Shown: positions 45,813 through 53,759 of the stretch, piece by piece
Position numbering within the stretch: the stretch's first letter is position 1
How the letters are laid out: each line of letters begins with the position of its first letter
Origin: Leptospira ryugenii
GTDB lineage: Bacteria; Spirochaetota; Leptospiria; Leptospirales; Leptospiraceae
DNA: 64,000 nucleotides
Assembly (NCBI RefSeq): GCF_003114855.1
Contig: NZ_BFBB01000007.1
Span: 124,001-188,000, forward strand
Reading direction: 5' to 3'
Made by a program: the position numbers and the translations under genes
Notes under the pieces: model-generated
What the model saw: the letters and a program-made list of their open reading frames with translations, nothing else
Told to the model about the DNA's origin: nothing
Databases searched by the model: none

Positions 45813-46076
45813 CTAGGAAGATGCTGATTCTTTCTTTTTGATTTCTTCCTGTAGCTCGATGGCACTCATATATAGATTGGCAAATGTATTTACTTGATTC
45901 AAAGCATCTTGTAGGCCAGCCTTAAAAAGAAGTCCATTCTCCATATGCTCACGAAAAATGCTGAGAGGGTTTTCTGATTCCATATCTTGAATGGTTTTTA
46001 AAAAAGAACTCCTAAGCTCTTTCATTTCCTCTAGACTGGAAGGGATCTTCCAGCCATTGGACAAACGACCATCCAC
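45813..46076 (-). CDS. Small helical protein
   Basis: An 87-residue, entirely helical, mildly acidic protein (SSLEEMKELRSSFLKTIQD and ALNQVNTFANLYMSAIELQ). No family. It lies four bases after the methyltransferase gene and touches the oxygenase-like gene, so it may be a subunit or adaptor for them. Confidence 0.65.
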   Translation of the reverse strand: MDGRLSNGWKIPSSLEEMKELRSSFLKTIQDMESENPLSIFREHMENGLLFKAGLQDALNQVNTFANLYMSAIELQEEIKKKESASS

Positions 46077-46080
46077 TAGA

Positions 46081-46842
46081 TTAACGTCCTTCGACTTCCA
46101 GAAGTTTGGTGGTCTTCACGATTAAACGTGTGGTCAAATAAAAGAAAAGTCCAAATCCAAAAAAATAGGTGTGGAATGGCTTCCAAATATTGGCAATCGA
46201 AGAGACGTGGAGGTATGGTTCTTGGAAATACACCTGCACAAGATCAAACAATGTGAACACAACTATGATTCCAAATAAACTTGGGTATTCGCGTTTTAAG
46301 ATATTTTTGAAGGAAAAAGAAAGATCTGGTTTTACATATCCTTTGAAGTTAGGAACGAAGGCAGGCACTCGATTTGCCCAAGAAAGATAAACTTCTCCAA
46401 ATTTATTTCGAAGAAAGAACTCTTCTGCGAACATAATTCGCTCATAGTACAAATAAAAAAACATAGTGTAGACCAGAGCAAAAGGTAGGTCACGGAGAAC
46501 CAAGACAGGCCCTAAGTAGAGAAAAAAATTGCCGACATACAATGGATGCCGAACGAGGGAATATATCCCCTTTTGGTTGATTTCATCAGCTATCTGTTGT
46601 TTCGTGTTCCTCCCAGAGGTCCTGGCAGGGGCATAGCCAATTGTAAAGCAGCGCACAAAAAGACCGATCAGACTCACAAAAAAGGAGCCCAGTAACCAGT
46701 AGAGATTGGTCTTGTAAAACTTCCCAAAATAAGCTACAGAGGGAAGGAATGTCAGTGCCATGACGAGGACTGCGCCAGGAATGTAAGAGCGCCATCGGAA
46801 TAAAAAGTTGCCTTGTTGATTGAGTTCTTCTATGAGTGCCAT
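46081..46842 (-). CDS. ICMT/phospholipid-methyltransferase-like membrane protein
   Basis: A 253-residue protein with about six transmembrane helices. The cofactor-binding region of isoprenylcysteine carboxyl methyltransferase-like enzymes is visible as KGIYSLVRHPLYVGNFFLYLGPVLV followed by MFAEEFFLRNKFGEVYLSWANRVPAFVP. The bacterial family methylates diverse membrane substrates. It is the first gene of a three-gene operon, divergent from the acyltransferase gene. Confidence 0.82.
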   Translation of the reverse strand: MALIEELNQQGNFLFRWRSYIPGAVLVMALTFLPSVAYFGKFYKTNLYWLLGSFFVSLIGLFVRCFTIGYAPARTSGRNTKQQIADEINQKGIYSLVRHPLYVGNFFLYLGPVLVLRDLPFALVYTMFFYLYYERIMFAEEFFLRNKFGEVYLSWANRVPAFVPNFKGYVKPDLSFSFKNILKREYPSLFGIIVVFTLFDLVQVYFQEPYLHVSSIANIWKPFHTYFFGFGLFFYLTTRLIVKTTKLLEVEGR

Positions 46843-46889
46843 GTTAAATCGTACTTGATTCCTTTCTAGAAAGTAATAGCTTTCGTTCT

Positions 46890-48140
46890 ATGTCAATCAA
46901 ATCCTTCATTCCCGCAAAATTCAATTTACCGGTTCTCTGGTTTACCGATCTTGCTCTACCTGTGCTGTTCAAAGCCATGCACAACCTTGATTCGATTGAA
47001 GTGAGCCCTGAAGATAGGAAACAATTAAAATCCTTTCAGAACGAAAGGCTCATCTATGTCTCGAACCACCCTACGACTAAGGAGCCTCCTGTCGCTTATA
47101 ATTCTGCCAATATTATGAATTCAAGATTCTATTATATGGCGGCTAGAGAAGTATTTGATTGGGCAGCAGGTTTTGTTGGAGATTTTATCCAGGCGATTGG
47201 AGCCTACTCTGTGTTAGCTGGTTCTCCCGATAGAGAATCACTGAAAGCAAGCCGAGAAATTTTATCCAAACCAGCAGGTAAACTTGTCCTTTTTCCAGAA
47301 GGTGAACCAACAAGTGGTATGAACGATACCCTACTCCCATTTCAATCTGGTGTAGCTCAGTTGGGCTTTTGGGGACTAGAGGATGCACTTAAACAAGATC
47401 CCAGTGCAAAAATCTATGTATTGCCCACTTATGTTAAGTACAGAATGAACGCATCAATTGATTGGCTAAGGCGCGACATTGACCAAAGTTTGATTCGACT
47501 AGAGGATAAACTTGGTATTTCGAAAACTGGAAAAGATATCGTACATAGATTTTTATCTGTCGGAAAAAGAATGATGGAGAGAGAGGAAAGAGAGTATGGA
47601 TTAACGGTCGATTCCGACAAGGTCGATGACTTTGATTTTCGACTAGGCAGACTCAGGCATGCCATTTTGGACAATATAGCCGCAAAAGCAAAAATTCCAA
47701 AATGGGATAAAGAATCGAATGCGATCGAAAAATTAAGAAAGATCCTTTCTACCTTAGAAATGGTTATGATCGGCTCCAAAGATCCAGAACTTCCTTCTTT
47801 GGAAATGGCAACTTGGGCAAGGAAAGCAGCAAGCAAAGCTTATGATTTCATTACCATCCAAACAAGTTACATCAAAGATCTTCCGTCTGCGGAGCGTCTT
47901 TATGAATTTCTCTATCGCTATGAAAATGAAATACTGGGTGAATCTCGCAACCGACCTCACAAAGCTTTCGTACGAATCGCCCCCGCCTTTACGATCAATG
48001 AATTTTTTGCAGACTACAAAAAAGACAAACGTGCGACCATTGAGGCACTTACCAATCGATTGAAACAAGATGTAGAGACACTAATGAAGGATGAAATCTC
48101 AAAATCGCATCCTTTATTTCCAAATAATTATATTTTTTAA
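46890..48140 (+). CDS. PlsC-like 1-acyl-glycerol-phosphate acyltransferase
   Basis: A 416-residue protein with an N-terminal acyltransferase domain: VSNHPTTKEPP (the family NHxxxxD motif reads NHPTTKE, with Glu instead of Asp), FVGDFIQAIGAYSV, and LVLFPEGEPTSG (EGxxS-like). The C-terminal half (about 190-416) is helical and unlike ordinary PlsC. It may acylate a lipid head group. Three bases before the next gene; the set of three is probably one operon. Confidence 0.8.
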   Translation: MSIKSFIPAKFNLPVLWFTDLALPVLFKAMHNLDSIEVSPEDRKQLKSFQNERLIYVSNHPTTKEPPVAYNSANIMNSRFYYMAAREVFDWAAGFVGDFIQAIGAYSVLAGSPDRESLKASREILSKPAGKLVLFPEGEPTSGMNDTLLPFQSGVAQLGFWGLEDALKQDPSAKIYVLPTYVKYRMNASIDWLRRDIDQSLIRLEDKLGISKTGKDIVHRFLSVGKRMMEREEREYGLTVDSDKVDDFDFRLGRLRHAILDNIAAKAKIPKWDKESNAIEKLRKILSTLEMVMIGSKDPELPSLEMATWARKAASKAYDFITIQTSYIKDLPSAERLYEFLYRYENEILGESRNRPHKAFVRIAPAFTINEFFADYKKDKRATIEALTNRLKQDVETLMKDEISKSHPLFPNNYIF

Positions 48141-48142
48141 AT

Positions 48143-48787
48143 ATGAGTTTGGATGCTAAATCAATTCGAGAATGCATAGACGCTAACAAAGCCATAACTT
48201 TTAGAAAGTATGGCCCTTCTAGCGAATTTGATGAAGAGTTGATTCTTGTATGTAACGAGTTATGTGATTACTTTCATCTAGAAGACTTTGGATCCTTGTT
48301 TTATACTATGGTAAAGGATTTGGTCTTAAATGGTTTTAAAGCAAACTTCAAAAGAGTTTTTTTCTTAGAAAATCATTTGGATATTGATTCTCCCGCAGAT
48401 TATGAACTTGGTGTTAGGATGTACAAAAGTTTCATCTTAGCAGGCAAAAGCAAAACTTACACAGACATCGCCGCTGGAAAAAACTTTTGGGTAAATACTG
48501 AGTTTTCATTTGATCAAGATGAGATCCGAGTTATTGTAGCAAATAACCAATCTTTGACGCCAGCTGAGATGTCGAAAATCAAACATTCTCTCGTCCATGC
48601 TCAAAACTATAATGATATTATGGAATATTATATAGAAAGAGGAGACCATTCAGAGGGAGAGGGAATAGGAATTGCTCTTATCGTAATTTTAATGAAGGGC
48701 AACGGCATCCCCACAACCAACTTTAAAATCCAAAGCATCAAGGGAGAGACAATCGCAAGCGTGAAAATCCCGATAAAGAAAAACTAG
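48143..48787 (+). CDS. Histidine-kinase-like ATPase fold protein
   Basis: A 214-residue soluble protein. The N-box-like MVKDLVLNGFKANFK (about 55-69) and a G-box-like SEGEGIGIALIVILMKGNG (about 171-190) suggest the GHKL ATPase fold of histidine kinases and anti-sigma kinases; the D-box is not clear. It could be a partner-switching kinase for one of the STAS proteins, but there is no direct evidence. It lies two bases after the acyltransferase gene. Confidence 0.6.
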   Translation: MSLDAKSIRECIDANKAITFRKYGPSSEFDEELILVCNELCDYFHLEDFGSLFYTMVKDLVLNGFKANFKRVFFLENHLDIDSPADYELGVRMYKSFILAGKSKTYTDIAAGKNFWVNTEFSFDQDEIRVIVANNQSLTPAEMSKIKHSLVHAQNYNDIMEYYIERGDHSEGEGIGIALIVILMKGNGIPTTNFKIQSIKGETIASVKIPIKKN

Positions 48788-48821
48788 GCAAATACATTCT
48801 TCCGAAAAAGCTGGATAGTAA

Positions 48822-49463
48822 ATGTCGTATACAATTTCGAAAGTAGAAACAGATTTTCCAAAATTAAATAGTTTTCTAAAAAAAGTTATCGAATCTCCTA
48901 AACAGCATTTTTTATGGCTCAATACGCTGTCTCTCTTAGAACATATAGGATCCAGAAAGATCTTACTTACTCAATCCAATCAAAATACATCGGAAATGAT
49001 TTTACGGCATGCAACGGAAGAAGCAAGGCATGCATTATTTTTTAAGAAGGCAGCAAATTCTTATCGTGAGGACCAGGAAGCAACCTACAAGAACAATGAA
49101 TTACTTAGAGGTAGCTCAGCGAAGATTTATTTTGCAAAACTGGATGCTTCAGTGCGCAAAGAACTTAAGAAATCTAATATAGCACCTGAGCACCATTCCT
49201 TCCTCTCCTATTTGTACACAACAACACTGATAGAACTTAGGGCTTTGGATGTCTATGAAAGTTATAATCAAATCTTGCGTAATACGCTTGCAAGCTTTCA
49301 GTTGGATAATCTGATTTTAGAAGAAGAAGGACATCTTGATGAGATGCAAAAAGAAATCATGAGCCTAGACTCTGAGTATATGACTCGTTTAGAAAGACTC
49401 ATTCAAAAAGAAAACACTTTGTTTTCAAAATTACTCAATCAATTTATTTTAGCAGTTGTTTGA
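48822..49463 (+). CDS. Ferritin-like di-iron protein (unassigned)
   Basis: A 213-residue all-helical protein. Four helices carry the classical carboxylate-bridged di-iron pattern: Glu40 in SLLEHIG, Glu67 and His70 in EEARHAL (ExxH), Glu138 in LIELRAL, and Glu168 and His171 in EEEGHLDEM (ExxH). I do not recognise a named subfamily. It probably binds two irons and may be an oxidase, oxygenase or iron-storage-like protein. It ends 20 bases into the convergent DUF4340 gene. Confidence 0.7.
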   Translation: MSYTISKVETDFPKLNSFLKKVIESPKQHFLWLNTLSLLEHIGSRKILLTQSNQNTSEMILRHATEEARHALFFKKAANSYREDQEATYKNNELLRGSSAKIYFAKLDASVRKELKKSNIAPEHHSFLSYLYTTTLIELRALDVYESYNQILRNTLASFQLDNLILEEEGHLDEMQKEIMSLDSEYMTRLERLIQKENTLFSKLLNQFILAVV

Positions 49464-50400
49464 CGTCAAAAAATTTCCAGTATTCCCAAGAAAATGCAGA
49501 GAATAGATAAAATTGTTGGTAGGGATACATCTCTGCTAACAATTTACCCTTGTATATATTCCCATAGTCGATAAGTTTGATTTCACTTTCTCCGCCAGAA
49601 TCATTTCGATAAAGTACGCGAAGGTATTGCACAAATGTGGGACGAGCATTTGTTGGGAATTTTTTATCCAATGTAACACTATCCGATGTCCAAAATCTGA
49701 CTCTCTTAAAAAATTGCTGGATTGCCATTTCATCAGCGGTGCCATCAACTTCAGGAAATATTTTCCAATTCCCATTTAAGTAATGAATAGAATAAACAAG
49801 TCTTTGGTTGGAATGGTATTCAACAGCAATCAATCGATCCTCTGGAATTGAACCAAAAGGTTGTTTATCCAGGATTGATTCTTCAAAAAAAATTGAAATC
49901 GGCAATTGCTCTCGCAAAGGATAAGAATACAATGTCTTATCAGCACCAATTTGTAAAAAACACAATTCTAAATCCGTTCGGCATCCAAAAGAATGGAGAT
50001 CATACATAAGATTCGACTTCAATTGAATTTGAATATTCTCACTTGTGAATTTTTCAGAAAGATTGAGTTTACTTGGATCGCCTTTGTATGGAAACTCTCG
50101 GATATTGAGGAGCTTTGAAAGAAAGTTTTGAATTTGCATTGGGTCTGGGATTTTTTCCGTCTCCTCCCAATTTCTTTTGATTCGCCATACCCCTGTTTGA
50201 TTAGATATTTTGACATTTTTCTTTTCATCTGCCTTATCCACCTGAATAATCAAGGCGCGAATCTCATCAGATTCAAAACCAAACAAAAGATTCCCTTCTT
50301 CATAGGTTTTTGGATCGAAGGAAAAGGGATCATAGCTCAAAAACAGAACAATTAGGAGAAGGAAATTTATACAGGAGAGCAAAATGCTAATGCGCTTCAT
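49444..50400 (-). CDS. DUF4340-type anchored protein of Gld-type ABC system
   Basis: A 318-residue protein with an N-terminal anchor (residues 5-22) and repeated beta-rich units (about 45-120 and 190-290, with GVWRIKRNW and GNWKIFPE) as in DUF4340 proteins found beside GldG-type ABC genes. Its ATG overlaps the GldG-like stop (ATGA). It is the last gene of a four-gene operon. Periplasmic. Confidence 0.75.
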   Translation of the reverse strand: MKRISILLSCINFLLLIVLFLSYDPFSFDPKTYEEGNLLFGFESDEIRALIIQVDKADEKKNVKISNQTGVWRIKRNWEETEKIPDPMQIQNFLSKLLNIREFPYKGDPSKLNLSEKFTSENIQIQLKSNLMYDLHSFGCRTDLELCFLQIGADKTLYSYPLREQLPISIFFEESILDKQPFGSIPEDRLIAVEYHSNQRLVYSIHYLNGNWKIFPEVDGTADEMAIQQFFKRVRFWTSDSVTLDKKFPTNARPTFVQYLRVLYRNDSGGESEIKLIDYGNIYKGKLLAEMYPYQQFYLFSAFSWEYWKFFDVKQLLK

Positions 50401-51995
50401 TCAATTTTGCCCAATTGTCTTTTGTACAGATATCTTATGACTAAAAGGATCATCAAAAAAGGTAAAAGAATGACATTAAAGGAGGAATAAATGATCCTCT
50501 CTCGGGGTGAAAAAAGATTCAAAGGACTAGCAACTATTTTTTTGTTACGAGAAAGTATGAAATCGGTCTCACCTAACATATAATCAATGAGATTTAGCAT
50601 GAAACTAACATTAGAAGATTTATAAACGGATCGAAATTCTGGCAAAGAGAGAATATCTGAAATCAAATGACCGCTTGAAAGTGTAAAAATTTCTGTTTCT
50701 ACCAAAGATTTTGTCCCTGAGAAGTAAGGGTTTATCTTTCCTTTAGTGAGTACTCCTAAAGGAATCCTATTTCTAATGATCTCATTCTCTGAAAACTGAT
50801 TCAATTGATCGAGTTGGAATACATTTGATTTTTTCATAATCTGCAAATCAGAGTAGAGAATTGTTTCGGATTTCATACCTACTTGAAAACTCAAATCTAT
50901 TTGCATCACAGAAACCCAAGGCACTAACAATAAATTTGAGTTAAGCGTTAACAAATGATTTTGATGAAAATTCCCTTCCTCTTTGTACAAATAATGCCAG
51001 AGTGGGTAGTATTTTTTTATTTCTTGGCTGGACTGTGAAATCAATACAGGGCGGTTGAGATTAAATAGTAAACTTGGCTCTATCCGAAAGCCATAGTGGG
51101 CAAATTGATCTGACCATGTGGCATATCCTTGCTCTGGATATGCCAAAGTGCTCCCATAAAATTTCAATCCATCTCGATCTCTCGATGTTTTTAAATTAAA
51201 CTTAATTGAGTTGGCAAAAAATACCAACCTACCACCTGAAGCCAAAAAGGCATCCAGCCTTCTTTTTCCCACTTCACTCCAATTAGGCGATCCAATGATC
51301 AATAGTAGCTTTATTTCTGGAGAAATTTCTTGATCATTTAATGCAATAAATTGAGGAGGTCCGTATTCTTCTACGAAAACTTGATGAAAGAAAACTCCCC
51401 ATGTATTGATACCTGATCCATTTCCAGGAACTGGAAAATCCAAACAACCTCGGTCAACTATGATGCCAATCTGTTGGCCAATTCTCCTTTGGTCAAATTT
51501 TCTTAGCACACGCATTATTTTTTCTTCTGCCTCTTCTACAAAGAAAAAATCTGAAATAGGAAATGATTCATTTCGATACCGAATCACAATTCCCATATAG
51601 GCCTCGCGAATAGATTTTGAGGATCCCACATTGTTTTGGATTTCATTGGCGATGAGGCCAACTTCGCTTGCCTGTTTACGAATCTCTGGTGAGGAGGAAG
51701 GATCCAAAAATTTGATTTTGATAAAATCTGGATTTAACTTTCTGAGCTCTCCCAAATAAAATTGAATGAGCTCCATTCGGGTTGAGTACTCAGGAGGAAG
51801 ATCCGAAGAAAAGTAAGCATCAATGAATAAAGGACTTTGTAAGTCCTGAATCCGATTCTCCGTTGATTTAGAAAACTCAAAACGTACCGAATTGGAAATA
51901 TCGGTTCGACAACTCAACTTACTCACCAATAGATTTGAAAGTATAAAAAATAGTACGATTTGTACCAGAAAGAAGTATTTCAAAGGGAATTTCAA
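50397..51995 (-). CDS. GldG-like ABC transporter auxiliary protein
   Basis: About 532 residues with N-terminal and C-terminal transmembrane helices flanking a large extracytoplasmic alpha/beta domain (IGIIVDRGCLDFP; LLLIIGSPNWSEVGKRRLDAFLASGG), the layout of GldG/ABC_transp_aux proteins. The likely start is TTG at 51995, which overlaps the permease stop (TTGA) and has GAGGG at good spacing; a TTG seven codons upstream is possible. Confidence 0.85.
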   Translation of the reverse strand: MKFPLKYFFLVQIVLFFILSNLLVSKLSCRTDISNSVRFEFSKSTENRIQDLQSPLFIDAYFSSDLPPEYSTRMELIQFYLGELRKLNPDFIKIKFLDPSSSPEIRKQASEVGLIANEIQNNVGSSKSIREAYMGIVIRYRNESFPISDFFFVEEAEEKIMRVLRKFDQRRIGQQIGIIVDRGCLDFPVPGNGSGINTWGVFFHQVFVEEYGPPQFIALNDQEISPEIKLLLIIGSPNWSEVGKRRLDAFLASGGRLVFFANSIKFNLKTSRDRDGLKFYGSTLAYPEQGYATWSDQFAHYGFRIEPSLLFNLNRPVLISQSSQEIKKYYPLWHYLYKEEGNFHQNHLLTLNSNLLLVPWVSVMQIDLSFQVGMKSETILYSDLQIMKKSNVFQLDQLNQFSENEIIRNRIPLGVLTKGKINPYFSGTKSLVETEIFTLSSGHLISDILSLPEFRSVYKSSNVSFMLNLIDYMLGETDFILSRNKKIVASPLNLFSPRERIIYSSFNVILLPFLMILLVIRYLYKRQLGKIE

Positions 51996-52726
51996 TTTCG
52001 TTCCCTCAGTTTCCAATATGTAAAAAATAAAAAAAGACCTGAAACCGAAATGAAAAAATAAAAATCATAAACATCTAATATACCCAATAAAAAAGTTTCC
52101 ACATGCCTTTGAAGAGAAATGGATTGTAAGCTTGAAAATTGTTCAATTCCAATCAGATCCGTAAACTTTTGAATCCCAAAGAAGTATAGAGTAAACAACA
52201 GAAAAAATGAAAATACCATAGAAGCGATTTGTGTTTGAAAGAACAAAGAAATAAAAAACACAATCGAAAGATTTGTGGCACCTAACAAAAAAATTCCAAA
52301 ATAGCCAGATAGGATTAATCCAAAATCAGGTCTCCCAAAAACAAAGGTTGTGATTGGAACCATTACTGTACTGAGAAGCGCTATAAATAGAAATGCTAAA
52401 AAAGCAACGTATTTGCCTAATACGATTTCCCAAGTAGCTAGAGGAAGCGTGAAAATTAATTCTATCGTCCCCATCTCCCGTTCTTCTGCCCAAACTCTCA
52501 TTCCAATAGTAGGGATAAAGATTAGTAACATATAAGAGGTATATTGAAAGAAAAATGTAATATCAGAACTTCTTCGATCCCAAAATGAACTTGGACCAGC
52601 TCCGTAAAAAAAGAAAAGATTTTCGAGAAACATAAACAACAAAAGAATCGTAAAGCCCAAAGAAGTCCCAAATAGGATTTTCCATTCTTTATAGATAACA
52701 GCCGATAGTCTTTGGAAAGAAATCAC
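51992..52726 (-). CDS. ABC-2 type permease (GldF-like)
   Basis: About 244 residues with six transmembrane helices and the ABC-2 pattern of GldF: YKEWKILFGTSLGFTILLLF, RVWAEEREMGTIELIFTLPL and VLGKYVAFLAFLF. The start is GTG at 52726, overlapping the ATPase stop by one base (TAGTG); this rejects a longer frame that would lie inside the ATPase gene. Forms the channel with the ATPase at 52726-53733. Confidence 0.85.
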   Translation of the reverse strand: MISFQRLSAVIYKEWKILFGTSLGFTILLLFMFLENLFFFYGAGPSSFWDRRSSDITFFFQYTSYMLLIFIPTIGMRVWAEEREMGTIELIFTLPLATWEIVLGKYVAFLAFLFIALLSTVMVPITTFVFGRPDFGLILSGYFGIFLLGATNLSIVFFISLFFQTQIASMVFSFFLLFTLYFFGIQKFTDLIGIEQFSSLQSISLQRHVETFLLGILDVYDFYFFISVSGLFLFFTYWKLRERN

Positions 52727-53733
52727 TATTTGTTTGTTATTTCCTTGAATATTTTTTTTAGAGACTCTTCTGATTCTTGAAGTTCTCTGACCAAAATTTT
52801 GTTCTCTGAGCAAAGAAGATACAATTCTTCGATTTTTTTATCATTCAATGAAACTTCATACCGAAAGAATGAGTCTGCGCTTTTTGAAATTAGTTTCAGT
52901 TCGGAAAAGCCTGCCGATTTGAGCAAATGTAAAAAAGTATCATAGTCTTGGTTGGTTTGAATGAACACTTTGTCCTTTCTCTTCAATTCTTCTACTGAGT
53001 TATTTGCCAGCATTCTACCTTCTGAGAGGATAATCACATCATCACAAATTTCCTCCACCTCGCTCAAGCTATGCGTTGAAATCAAAACTGTTTTATCTTT
53101 ACTCAAATTCTTGATGATTTTGTGTACTTGTCCGATTTGGATGGGATCGAGTCCATAACTTGGTTCATCCAAGAACAAGTAGTCCGGATCGCCTAATAAG
53201 GTGGAAGCCAAAGCCAATCGTTGGCGGAATCCTTTCGAAAGTGTGGCGACCAATTTGTTCCGAACATCCCCTAAGTCGAGTTCTTCCATCATCCTAGTTA
53301 ATGCTCGATTGATCTGCTGGCTTGGAATGCCTTTTGCCTTCGCAAAGAACCACAATGACTCTTGTACGGATAGATCTCGGTAAACTGGTCCGTTTTCAGG
53401 AAGGTAGGCAATTTTTTCGCGGATGCCTTTCGGTAAAGTCTGGTAGACTTTTCCCTCCACTTCCATATAGCCTTGGTTTGCGCGGAAAAATCCTGCCAAA
53501 AGTCGCATAGAAGTTGTCTTTCCGGCCCCATTTGGGCCAAGCAGTGCCGTTAAACGCCCCGGTTTGAGATGGAAATCGAGCCCGGAGACTCCCCATTTTC
53601 CAAAAAACTGTTTTCCGAGTCCAACGGCGCGCACAGCTTCGATTCCGAGGTATGGGAAAGAAAAGCCAACCACAAAAAATGGCTTGCGGAAAAAGGACTG
53701 GGGGCCAAATTTCCAACATACTTGATGAGACAT
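52726..53733 (-). CDS. ABC transporter ATPase (GldA-like)
   Basis: A 335-residue ATPase. Walker A GPNGAGKTT, signature LSKGFRQRLALA and Walker B LFLDEPSYGLD are complete, and the C-terminal extension is like GldA/CcmA-type exporters. Start uncertain: ATG at 53733 leaves about 33 extra N-terminal residues, while a GTG at 53634 gives the usual N-terminus. The gene runs head to head with the SpiroCoCo gene, with only 26 bases between their starts. Confidence 0.85.
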   Translation of the reverse strand: MSHQVCWKFGPQSFFRKPFFVVGFSFPYLGIEAVRAVGLGKQFFGKWGVSGLDFHLKPGRLTALLGPNGAGKTTSMRLLAGFFRANQGYMEVEGKVYQTLPKGIREKIAYLPENGPVYRDLSVQESLWFFAKAKGIPSQQINRALTRMMEELDLGDVRNKLVATLSKGFRQRLALASTLLGDPDYLFLDEPSYGLDPIQIGQVHKIIKNLSKDKTVLISTHSLSEVEEICDDVIILSEGRMLANNSVEELKRKDKVFIQTNQDYDTFLHLLKSAGFSELKLISKSADSFFRYEVSLNDKKIEELYLLCSENKILVRELQESEESLKKIFKEITNK

Positions 53734-53759
53734 AATGTAGAAATGGATACCCTTTGGCC

